The notes under the pieces are model-generated. The model was not told the origin of the DNA. It was given only the letters and a program-made list of their open reading frames with translations, and did no database searches. Positions 1-6,038 of a DNA stretch of 9,904 bases are shown in pieces. Source of the stretch: Desulfobulbus sp. (GTDB lineage Bacteria > Desulfobacterota > Desulfobulbia > Desulfobulbales > Desulfobulbaceae); contig JAGODN010000058.1 of the NCBI GenBank assembly GCA_017998195.1, forward strand, positions 1-9,904. Direction: 5' to 3'. Position numbers and translations under genes: made by a program. How positions within the stretch are numbered: the stretch's first letter is position 1; each line of letters starts with the position of its first letter.

Positions 1-1181
<1,181 letters not shown>

Positions 1182-1348
1182 AACCTGTGCTCCTTGTGGT
1201 TGCTTGAGGGGAATTTCCCCGGTTGAAAATATGAACGTACCTGACCAGCAGCAACCTTTGCAAAAGGGAGAAAGGTTGCTCCCGGTCCGGGATTGCCCGA
1301 CCCCTCAGGCTTTCGTTGCCGCGACAGCCCGAGGGGGTGGCAGTCTTC
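1182..1348 (-). other. mce-mutase intercistronic region with two inverted repeats
   Basis: This gap lies between the epimerase stop and the mutase start. It holds a 10-bp perfect stem (1250-1259 with 1271-1280, 11-base loop). It also holds a 13-base palindrome, ggggaatttcccc, at 1208-1220, just upstream of the mutase ribosome-binding site (AAGGAG, near 1190-1195). The stem is not followed by a T-run on the minus strand, so it does not look like an intrinsic terminator. It could be an mRNA-stabilising or processing hairpin within an mce-mutase transcript, and the palindrome could be an operator or a hairpin near the start. No promoter was recognised. Confidence 0.4.
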
Positions 1349-1759
1349 TTACATGCGCTGGGAAAGTTCGACCAGAATGCCGCCGGTCGCCTTGGGGTGC
1401 AGGAAGGCGATTTTGCAGTTGCCGGCACCCATGCGCGGGGTCTTGTCGATGAGGGCCACGCCTTTTTCCTGCAGTTCGGCCAGTGCCTCCTCGATATTTT
1501 CCACCTGGAAGGCGACGTGCTGGAACCCGCCCTTGCCGCCGTTCTTCTCGATGAATTTGGCGATCGGCCCATCGGGCGAGGTCGAAACCAGCAGTTCCAC
1601 TTCACTTTGGCCCACCGGGAAAAAGGCGGTGGTGACCTTCTGCTCCTCGACAGTCTCCGAGCCGTGCAGTTTGAGGCCGAGAACGTCGGACCAGAATTTG
1701 CTGCCTTCTTCCAGACTGTTGACTGCGATGCCGAGATGGTCGATTTTCAGAATTTTCAT
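1349..1759 (-). CDS. mce: Methylmalonyl-CoA epimerase (VOC superfamily)
   Basis: This 136-residue protein interconverts the (S) and (R) forms of methylmalonyl-CoA, linking propionyl-CoA carboxylation to the mutase; the small size is normal for the family. Two VOC (beta-alpha-beta-beta-beta) modules are visible. The N-terminal KIDHLGIAV gives His8, FQHVAFQV gives His81 and ILVEL near the C-terminus gives Glu131, matching metal-ligand positions of known epimerases; a further ligand probably lies in the VELLV strand near residue 55. The segment TVEEQKV (36-42) matches the region carrying the proposed second catalytic Glu. SPDGPIAKFIEKNGGKG is typical of the family. The ATG at 1759 follows GAAGGAG with eight bases of spacing. 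It lies upstream of the mutase on the same strand, probably the first gene of that transcript, since a terminator separates it from gctAB. Confidence 0.95.
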   Translation of the reverse strand: MKILKIDHLGIAVNSLEEGSKFWSDVLGLKLHGSETVEEQKVTTAFFPVGQSEVELLVSTSPDGPIAKFIEKNGGKGGFQHVAFQVENIEEALAELQEKGVALIDKTPRMGAGNCKIAFLHPKATGGILVELSQRM

Positions 1760-1782
1760 AGCGTGTTCTCCTTCCCGGCCGT

Positions 1783-1811
1783 TCTATTGCCGGAATTTTT
1801 CATAATGTCAA
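1783..1811 (-). promoter_or_regulatory. Candidate sigma-70-type promoter for mce
   Basis: On the minus strand a perfect TTGACA (1811-1806) is followed after 17 bases by AATAGA (1788-1783), a poor -10 match (3 of 6). It lies 24 bases before the mce start and downstream of the gctB terminator, so position is the main support. The short distance would give a very short leader, still including the ribosome-binding site. Confidence 0.3.
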
Positions 1812-1846
1812 TAGCCTGGACGATCCGTGGCTCTCAACATAGTGGC

Positions 1847-1869
1847 GCCCAATGGGGTAACCACTGGGC
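1847..1869. repeat. Imperfect inverted repeat upstream of mce (possible operator)
   Basis: The arms gcccaatgg (1847-1855) and ccactgggc (1861-1869) pair at 8 of 9 positions around a 5-base spacer. The repeat sits about 36 bases upstream of the candidate -35 box of mce, in the otherwise featureless gap between the gctB terminator and mce. It could bind a dimeric regulator; nothing identifies which. Chance occurrence is possible. Confidence 0.25.
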
Positions 1870-1981
1870 CATGGTACGTTTTGACAAGTTTCAACAATGC
1901 AGGGGGCGATGCTCTGTGTTCCGTGCAACCGGTCTTCTTTTCAATATTTCTTAAAGATGAAGGTAACGCCCTTGTGCACGC

Positions 1982-2020
1982 AAAAGGCAGGCCGCGCCGA
2001 CGTAAGGTCGGCACGGCCTG
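1982..2020 (-). terminator. Rho-independent terminator after gctB
   Basis: The arms 1988-2001 and 2007-2020 form a 14-bp, very GC-rich stem with a 5-base loop and one G-U pair (on the minus-strand RNA). It is followed on the minus strand by GCC and then TTTT (1985-1982). It begins about 12 bases after the gctB stop codon (TAA at 2035-2033). It separates the CoA-transferase unit from mce-mutase. Confidence 0.8.
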
Positions 2021-2032
2021 TCAGGCACAGAA

Positions 2033-2833
2033 TTATTTTGCCACCCGTTTGACGAAAGCGCCACCCGGATCGACAACTTCACGAATCAGGCGAACTTCTT
2101 CCACCGTGGGAGCCGGGAACTCGCTGACATTCGGCGCGACCAGCAGTTCGAAACCGGTGGCGGCCTGGATGCTCTCCACGGTCTCCCCCGGGAAGGTTTG
2201 GATGAGGCGCATCCTTTTGGTTTTCTCTTCAAAGTCGAAGATGCCCTTGGTGGTGATGAGCCGATAGGGGCCCTGACCCTGCATGCCGGCTTTCTCGCGG
2301 GCGCCGGGGCTGCCGTCAAGGTGTCCGGGGCTGGTAATGTACGACAGCTTTTCGTTAAATTTTTTCTTGTCGTGGGGCACGATGAGAATGGTCCGTTCGC
2401 AGGAGGCGGCCATGTCGCTGGCGCCGCCGCTGCCCGGAAGGCGGACTTTGGGTTTTTTGTAGTCTTCGGGGAAATTTCCCATCATGGTGGAGTTCAGGTT
2501 GCCGTACATGTCAACCTCGGCACCGCCGATGAAGCCATAGTCGGCAAAACCGCGCTGGGTCAACTCAAAAGCGGCGTTCAGTCCTTTCATGTAGGAGGCG
2601 CCGGTGCCGGTCTTGGAATCACCAACCGAGATGGGCAGACCGTGTTTCAGGGGCGGGCCCATGGCCCCGGCCTCGAAGACCGGAATCAGCCCGGGCGCAT
2701 GGGTGAGGCTTGCCAGGAGCGAGGCGACCATGGGGAGGCCCGTCCCGACAAAGACGATTTTATTGTCTTCCAGTACTTTTGACCCCGCCACAACGATGAT
2801 CTCTTGGGCGGTGTAATCTGTAGAAACTGTCAT
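2033..2833 (-). CDS. gctB: CoA-transferase family I, beta subunit (glutaconate CoA-transferase subunit B-like)
   Basis: This is the catalytic subunit of a heteromeric family I CoA-transferase, moving CoA between an acyl-CoA and a free acid through a glutamyl-CoA thioester. The 266-residue length equals that of GctB from Acidaminococcus. Glu54 in VFEAGAMGP falls at the residue number of the catalytic Glu54 of that enzyme. Other family marks are IVFVGTGLP (26-34), FIGGAEVDMYGN (101-112) and the LPGSGGASD loop (132-140). Having the Glu argues against the related hydrolase-like IpdB group. The ATG at 2833 follows AAGGAG with five bases of spacing. It lies 62 bases after the alpha subunit and ends at a strong terminator. 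The acid substrate cannot be read from sequence: glutaconate is the family name only, and the neighbourhood suggests a short acyl-CoA linked to the methylmalonyl-CoA route. Confidence 0.88.
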   Translation of the reverse strand: MTVSTDYTAQEIIVVAGSKVLEDNKIVFVGTGLPMVASLLASLTHAPGLIPVFEAGAMGPPLKHGLPISVGDSKTGTGASYMKGLNAAFELTQRGFADYGFIGGAEVDMYGNLNSTMMGNFPEDYKKPKVRLPGSGGASDMAASCERTILIVPHDKKKFNEKLSYITSPGHLDGSPGAREKAGMQGQGPYRLITTKGIFDFEEKTKRMRLIQTFPGETVESIQAATGFELLVAPNVSEFPAPTVEEVRLIREVVDPGGAFVKRVAK

Positions 2834-2895
2834 GATGACTCCTTGTCTGTAGGTTCCGGGAGGTTCCGCTTCAATTATGCAAATACGGCGGGCGA

Positions 2896-3912
2896 TCAGG
2901 CCAGTCGCTCGCAGTGAACCGCCTCGGCGGCCTTGGCGGCGAGCAGTTTCGAGACCGGGAAGAGATCCAGGTACTGCTCAAAGTTTTCGACGCCGAAGAT
3001 ATATTTGTCATAGAAAGCTTTCAGCCCGTCGAGCGACCCGCCCTTGGCGATGGGTGCAATGAGTCCGAGGAGTTCGCGGATGTGATCGCCCTCGAAATAG
3101 TAGTGGCGGCGGCATGCGCCCGGGAAAGCGCCGTACGGAACGTGAACGACCGCGTCGACTGCCGGGAAGGGGATCAGGATGTCCTTCGGGCTGCTGACGA
3201 TCAGTTCATGAGATACCAGCTGTTCGCAGGTGACGATGGTGTGGGCCGAGGCCATGGCGATCTCGGGGCAGGTGGCGTCGGTACCGCGAATGATGCAGTT
3301 ACCGAATTTGTCGGCGGCCTGAACGTGAATGAGACCAACGTTCGGGTTGCTCGCCGGCACAAGACCGATGGGGCGACCTGTGAAAGGACAGTCCATTATC
3401 TTGGTGCGGCTGGTGTTCTTGATGTCACCGGCCAGCGGTCCGCGGGTGGGCAGGAAAGGCAGGCCCATGGCGCCGGCTTTGAACCGGGCGGACATATTGT
3501 AGTTACTCCAGTCCTCGAATTCGATCAGGGCGCGCTCGGCGAGATACCGCCAGGCCGGTGACAGACCAAACGACTCGTGGCCCCAGTAGGCCAGCTCGAT
3601 CCGTTTGAAGGAAAAATGCTCGGGCCTGGCCATCATTGCACCGGCGAGAATTTCCGGCCCCATTCCTGCAGACTGGAAGGAAAGGGTCAGGTCTTTGCGC
3701 CCCTGGCGAATCATCTCGTGGCAGCTGGCCATCGGCTGGCGAAGGTTGACGAATCCACCGATGCCGACATTGTCACCATTCTTGATGAATTTGGACACCG
3801 CTTCCTTCAGCGTCATCCGTTTGTCTTTCTTTGACTTGTCCTTGTTGACAAGCGCCTTTCTAGCTTCGTCGGGTGATAAACCTGTCCAGAACATTTTCGC
3901 GTTAGTTTCCAA
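2896..3912 (-). CDS. gctA: CoA-transferase family I, alpha subunit (glutaconate CoA-transferase subunit A-like), TTG start
   Basis: This is the partner of the beta subunit downstream; both are needed for a family I CoA-transferase. With the TTG start at 3912 it has 338 residues, near the roughly 320 of known GctA proteins. GDNVGIGGFVNLRQP (46-60) is the CoA-transferase glycine-rich loop. AGDIKNTSRTKIMDCPFTG and NPNVGLIHVQAADKFGN are characteristic of GctA-type proteins. The TTG is chosen because AGGAAGAGG ends six bases before it. The frame stays open to a GTG at 3990, but that codon has no ribosome-binding site and abuts the T-run of a terminator, so the longer 364-residue reading is unlikely. 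The N-terminal segment is lysine-rich (NKDKSKKDKR). No promoter was found between the upstream terminator and this start, so expression probably depends on read-through. Confidence 0.86.
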   Translation of the reverse strand: METNAKMFWTGLSPDEARKALVNKDKSKKDKRMTLKEAVSKFIKNGDNVGIGGFVNLRQPMASCHEMIRQGRKDLTLSFQSAGMGPEILAGAMMARPEHFSFKRIELAYWGHESFGLSPAWRYLAERALIEFEDWSNYNMSARFKAGAMGLPFLPTRGPLAGDIKNTSRTKIMDCPFTGRPIGLVPASNPNVGLIHVQAADKFGNCIIRGTDATCPEIAMASAHTIVTCEQLVSHELIVSSPKDILIPFPAVDAVVHVPYGAFPGACRRHYYFEGDHIRELLGLIAPIAKGGSLDGLKAFYDKYIFGVENFEQYLDLFPVSKLLAAKAAEAVHCERLA

Positions 3913-3990
3913 TGTGTACCTCTTCCTGTCTGTCAAGCGTTTTTGTTTCCCGGTTTCCCTGCGCGGCAGATCTCCCGGATCCCCCTTCAC

Positions 3991-4039
3991 AAAAAAAGAC
4001 CGTAAAATAGCGCGTGCAAACTTCGCTATCTTAACGGTC
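3991..4039 (-). terminator. Intrinsic terminator within the leader of gctAB (possible attenuator)
   Basis: On the minus strand the arms GACCGT...ATAGCG pair with CGCTAT...ACGGTC: 4039-4034 and 4029-4024 pair with 4012-4007 and 4003-3998. This gives two 6-bp helices with a small internal loop and an 11-base apical loop, followed directly by TTTTTTT (3997-3991). It points toward gctA and lies only 79 bases before its start codon. A terminator here either ends a separate small RNA or conditionally blocks gctAB. Confidence 0.75.
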
Positions 4040-4166
4040 TCCTTTTTGAACCGATCGGCTTTTCACTTGTCTTTCTTCGTCTCATGCGCTGCTCTAAACT
4101 CCACTCGGATTCTTCGTCGAAGACAGTCTTTTTTCCCGCTGCACCTGCTGCTGTGTCCCGATTCAC
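4026..4166 (-). other. Possible small ORF or gene remnant in the gctA leader
   Basis: A GTG-initiated reading frame of 46 residues, open upstream to a TGA at 4220-4218, ends at TAG inside the 5' arm of the leader terminator. An internal ATG at 4085 would give 19 very basic residues (MRRRKTSEKPIGSKRRPLR). The upstream part reads FTLRVNRDTAAG and then KKTVFDEESEW. No convincing ribosome-binding site precedes either start, and I recognise no family. The minus strand is purine-rich here, which alone favours charged residues. It could be a leader peptide, a decayed gene end, or chance. Confidence 0.18.
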
Positions 4167-4400
4167 CCGTAGAGTGAACCGACGTCCAACGTCAACCTGG
4201 AAATTAAGACTCTTTCCTCACGCCAGTTCGGAAAAGCTAATGTTCGATCTTACGATCTTGAGTGCTGTTCAACGGCCTCGATAGTCTCTCTGCCTCGTGG
4301 AAACGCCTTGCCGGCGGATGGTCCTTATCCCGACTGAAACGCCGGATGCTTCTGAGAAAAACAAGTAAATGACTAAAACTAGACAACTAGATGTTGGCTC

Positions 4401-4429
4401 TACCTATTTGAACTCCGGTCTTTTGTCAA
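4401..4429 (-). promoter_or_regulatory. Candidate sigma-70-type promoter for the gctAB leader
   Basis: On the minus strand a perfect TTGACA (4429-4424) is followed after 17 bases by TAGGTA (4406-4401). It lies in the most AT-rich part of the window, back to back with the plus-strand TATAAT at 4485. Transcription would begin near 4395, giving roughly 350 bases of RNA before the terminator hairpin and about 480 before gctA. Confidence 0.45.
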
Positions 4430-4484
4430 CAGCAAAAAAACGGCAAAAGAAGGAAATGAATGCCTATTCAGGAGCATTGTTCCA

Positions 4485-4490
4485 TATAAT
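4485..4490 (+). promoter_or_regulatory. Candidate -10 box (TATAAT) for the adenosyltransferase transcript
   Basis: A perfect TATAAT sits in an AT-rich stretch on the plus strand. The -35 region at the usual spacing (around 4462-4467, gcctat) does not match TTGACA, so an activator or another sigma factor may be needed. A start about seven bases downstream would fall at 4496-4498, the first base of the 9-bp stem that closes the leader domain. That coincidence supports the assignment. Confidence 0.4.
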
Positions 4491-4495
4491 AGGAA

Positions 4496-4587
4496 GATAA
4501 TGGCCGGACGGATGTATCCGATTTTTTTACGCCTGGAAGCCGCACACTGATCCCAGCCACAAACGGCTGGCGACAGACGCCATTATC
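4496..4587 (+). promoter_or_regulatory. Structured 5' leader domain upstream of the cobalamin adenosyltransferase
   Basis: A perfect 9-bp closing stem, gataatggc (4496-4504) with gccattatc (4579-4587), encloses two hairpins. One is cgga-tgta-tccg (4509-4520), followed by seven Ts (4522-4528). The other is a 6-bp stem, ccagcc (4553-4558) with ggctgg (4565-4570). The sequence ggccg (4502-4506) can alternatively pair with cggcc (4587-4591), which would break part of the closing stem, so two folds are possible. The gene downstream makes adenosylcobalamin, so a ligand-sensing RNA would make sense, but the conserved B12-box and core of cobalamin riboswitches are not seen. It could also be a simple stabilising fold or chance. 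Confidence 0.4.
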
Positions 4588-4699
4588 GGCCGGGCAGGAG
4601 AAAAATAGGTAAAGAATTCAACACATCCGATCTTGTTGCCGAAAATCCCGAGGTGTAGTACGTGTACGCCGTGCGCGGAGGCGCGGGAAAGAATAGGCG

Positions 4700-4731
4700 A
4701 TTCCGTTCGCAGTGCGGCAGACGAATGGAAT
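4700..4731 (+). promoter_or_regulatory. Hairpin upstream of the adenosyltransferase ribosome-binding site
   Basis: Attccgttcg (4700-4709) pairs with cgaatggaat (4722-4731) to form a 10-bp stem with one G-U pair and a 12-base loop. It lies about 20 bases before the GGGAG ribosome-binding site. The loop sequence agtgcggc (4711-4718) recurs exactly at 4756-4763, directly before the start codon. No T-run follows, so it is not an intrinsic terminator; a role in translation control is possible. Confidence 0.4.
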
Positions 4732-4764
4732 GGTTCAGACTCAATCCAATCTGGGAGTGCGGCG

Positions 4765-5331
4765 ATGAAAATTTATACCGGCGGTGGAGACAAAGGCAAA
4801 ACCAGTCTTTTTTCGGGGGAGCGGGTTCCGAAGCACCATCTGCGCATCGAGGCGTACGGCGATATTGACGAACTCAATTCCCTGCTGGGCGCAGTGACCT
4901 CGTATCTTCCCGCCACCGAGCAGGCCGTCCGCGATGACCTGGATCTCGTTCAGTCCAACCTGTTCATGGCCGGGGCGTGGCTGGCGACAACTCCCGATTC
5001 CTCGGCCACCGCCTACCTGCTCCCTTTTTCACCGGAGCACGCCAAGGGACTCGAAGGGCGCATCGACGCATTGTCTGATGCCCTGCCTGAACTCAAGGAA
5101 TTCATCCTGCCGGGCGGACAGCCGGTGGCCGCCTGGTCGCATGTGGCCCGCACAGTCTGCCGGCGTTGCGAACGCCGCCTGACCGAACTGATTGCAGAAG
5201 CCAGTAATGGCGATGGCGACCAGTTGCCGGCCATTCAAGTCTACCTGAACAGGTTGTCCGATTATCTTTTTGTGCTGGCCCGCCACCTGAACAAGGTGCT
5301 TGGCACGGCTGACAAGACCTGGAAAAAATGA
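4765..5331 (+). CDS. pduO: PduO-type ATP:cob(I)alamin adenosyltransferase
   Basis: The enzyme transfers the adenosyl group of ATP to cob(I)alamin to make adenosylcobalamin, the cofactor of the mutase at the left edge. The 188 residues match the family's usual size. The N-terminal ATP loop is KIYTGGGDKGKTSLF (2-16), followed by RIEAYGDIDELNSLLG (27-42). The conserved helix VARTVCRRCERR (127-138) and the C-terminal YLNRLSDYLFVLAR (160-173) are diagnostic; Cys135 stands where Ala is common. The ATG at 4765 is chosen over an in-frame ATG 44 codons upstream because the family begins at MKIYTGGGDKGKT and GGGAG lies seven bases before it. Its stop overlaps the start of the reductase gene (ATGA), so the two are probably translationally coupled. 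A structured leader precedes it. Confidence 0.95.
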   Translation: MKIYTGGGDKGKTSLFSGERVPKHHLRIEAYGDIDELNSLLGAVTSYLPATEQAVRDDLDLVQSNLFMAGAWLATTPDSSATAYLLPFSPEHAKGLEGRIDALSDALPELKEFILPGGQPVAAWSHVARTVCRRCERRLTELIAEASNGDGDQLPAIQVYLNRLSDYLFVLARHLNKVLGTADKTWKK

Positions 5332-5999
5332 ACGGAGGGAACGCTTCCGGCGTCCGGGTCCAGGTGCTGAACCGGGTCTGGCTGGACGGGGAGAACTTCG
5401 AACTTACCTGCACCCGGCCGGAGAACTTTTCCTTTCTCGCCGGCCAGCATGTGAGCCTTGGTCACGGCAACCTCGAGCGGGACTATACCATCGTCTCGGC
5501 AACCGATGCGGAGGAACTGCGGTTTCTCATCAGGCGGATGCCCGGTGAGGGGATGAGTGATCGGCTCGCGGCAGTCCTCCCGGGCGCCAGCCTGAGTTTG
5601 GGCAGGGCCACGGGCTACCTGACCTTCCGGCCGGCCGGCCGGATCGATGTGTTCGTGGCCACCGGCGTGGGGGTGGCGCCTTTCGTTGCCATGGCTGCCA
5701 GCGGTGTGCGCGGCTTCACCATGATTCAGGGGGCGAGAACGCCTTCGGGACTGTTCTACCGGTCACTCCTGGAGAGTGCGGCGGCAACCTGGGTGGGCTG
5801 CCTGAGCGGAGAGGGAACGCGCAGTACTGCACCGGGATCCCTTTTTCCCGGCCGAGTGACCGTCTACATCGACGCCCACCTGCCGCCGGGCGAGTACGAT
5901 TTCTACCTGTGCGGCTCCCGGCCGATGATCCACGACCTCACCCACCTGCTCGACCAGCGCTTCCCCGCCGCCAGAATCTACAGCGAAGCCTACAGCTGA
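5328..5999 (+). CDS. FAD-dependent NAD(P)H oxidoreductase, ferredoxin/flavin reductase-like; possible cob(II)alamin reductase
   Basis: This 223-residue soluble protein has the two-domain ferredoxin-NADP reductase fold. The FAD domain carries RDYTIVS (51-57), the Arg-x-Tyr-Ser/Thr flavin motif. The nucleotide domain carries ATGVGVAPF (111-119) and YLCGSRPMI (193-201), and the chain ends in an aromatic-containing IYSEAYS. No 2Fe-2S cysteine set is present (only Cys28, Cys158 and Cys195), so it is not a PyrK/NfnA-type or BenC-type iron-sulfur reductase. The start ATG overlaps the adenosyltransferase stop by ATGA. Adenosylation needs cobalt reduced to Co(I), and Fre/Fpr-type flavoproteins are known to help with that in enteric bacteria. 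The inferred job is therefore supplying electrons for cobalamin reduction; the fold is seen, the substrate is inference. It converges on the minus-strand gene at 6039. Confidence 0.8.
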   Translation: MNGGNASGVRVQVLNRVWLDGENFELTCTRPENFSFLAGQHVSLGHGNLERDYTIVSATDAEELRFLIRRMPGEGMSDRLAAVLPGASLSLGRATGYLTFRPAGRIDVFVATGVGVAPFVAMAASGVRGFTMIQGARTPSGLFYRSLLESAAATWVGCLSGEGTRSTAPGSLFPGRVTVYIDAHLPPGEYDFYLCGSRPMIHDLTHLLDQRFPAARIYSEAYS

Positions 6000-6032
6000 C
6001 CGGCCCGCCGCATCGCATTGCAGCGGGCCGGT
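5999..6032. terminator. Shared hairpin terminator between convergent genes
   Basis: Accggcccgc (5999-6008) pairs perfectly with gcgggccggt (6023-6032) in a 10-bp GC-rich stem with a 14-base loop, inside the 39-base gap between convergent stop codons. The plus strand continues with ttcggttc, a weak T-tract, and the minus side has none. Position and stem strength make a bidirectional terminator likely, though perhaps leaky. Confidence 0.6.
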
Positions 6033-6038
6033 TTCGGT

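Larger units (their letters stand above)
3913..4764. other. Divergent intergenic region between gctA and the adenosyltransferase
   Basis: These 850 bases hold no confident protein gene. From right to left on the minus strand they contain a TTGACA promoter, a purine-rich leader and a terminator facing gctA. On the plus strand they contain a TATAAT box, a leader with a 9-bp closing stem and a second hairpin near the adenosyltransferase ribosome-binding site. Between about 4060 and 4400 I see only minor structure: a 6-bp stem ccggcg/cgccgg (4311-4316 with 4340-4345), ttcac/gtgaa (4162-4178) and two tandem 8-mers (cgatctta, cgatcttg) at 4245-4260. I looked for cobalamin, TPP, c-di-GMP, SAH, 6S, tmRNA and RNase P signatures on both strands and recognised none. 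Confidence 0.6.

Noticed and set aside
1250..1280. Intrinsic terminator between mce and the mutase
   Set aside because: The stem is perfect but no T-run follows on the minus strand; described as an intercistronic hairpin instead.
3991..4400. RNase P RNA, tmRNA or 6S RNA in the minus-strand leader
   Set aside because: Length was suggestive, but none of the conserved core sequences of these RNAs could be found.
4496..4764. Cobalamin riboswitch upstream of the adenosyltransferase
   Set aside because: Expected by context, but I could not find the B12 box or the conserved core on the plus strand; kept only as an unassigned structured leader.
4633..4764. 44-residue N-terminal extension of the adenosyltransferase
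   Set aside because: Family members begin at MKIYTGGGDKGKT; the extension has no family resemblance and overlaps a 10-bp RNA hairpin, while the ATG at 4765 has its own ribosome-binding site.
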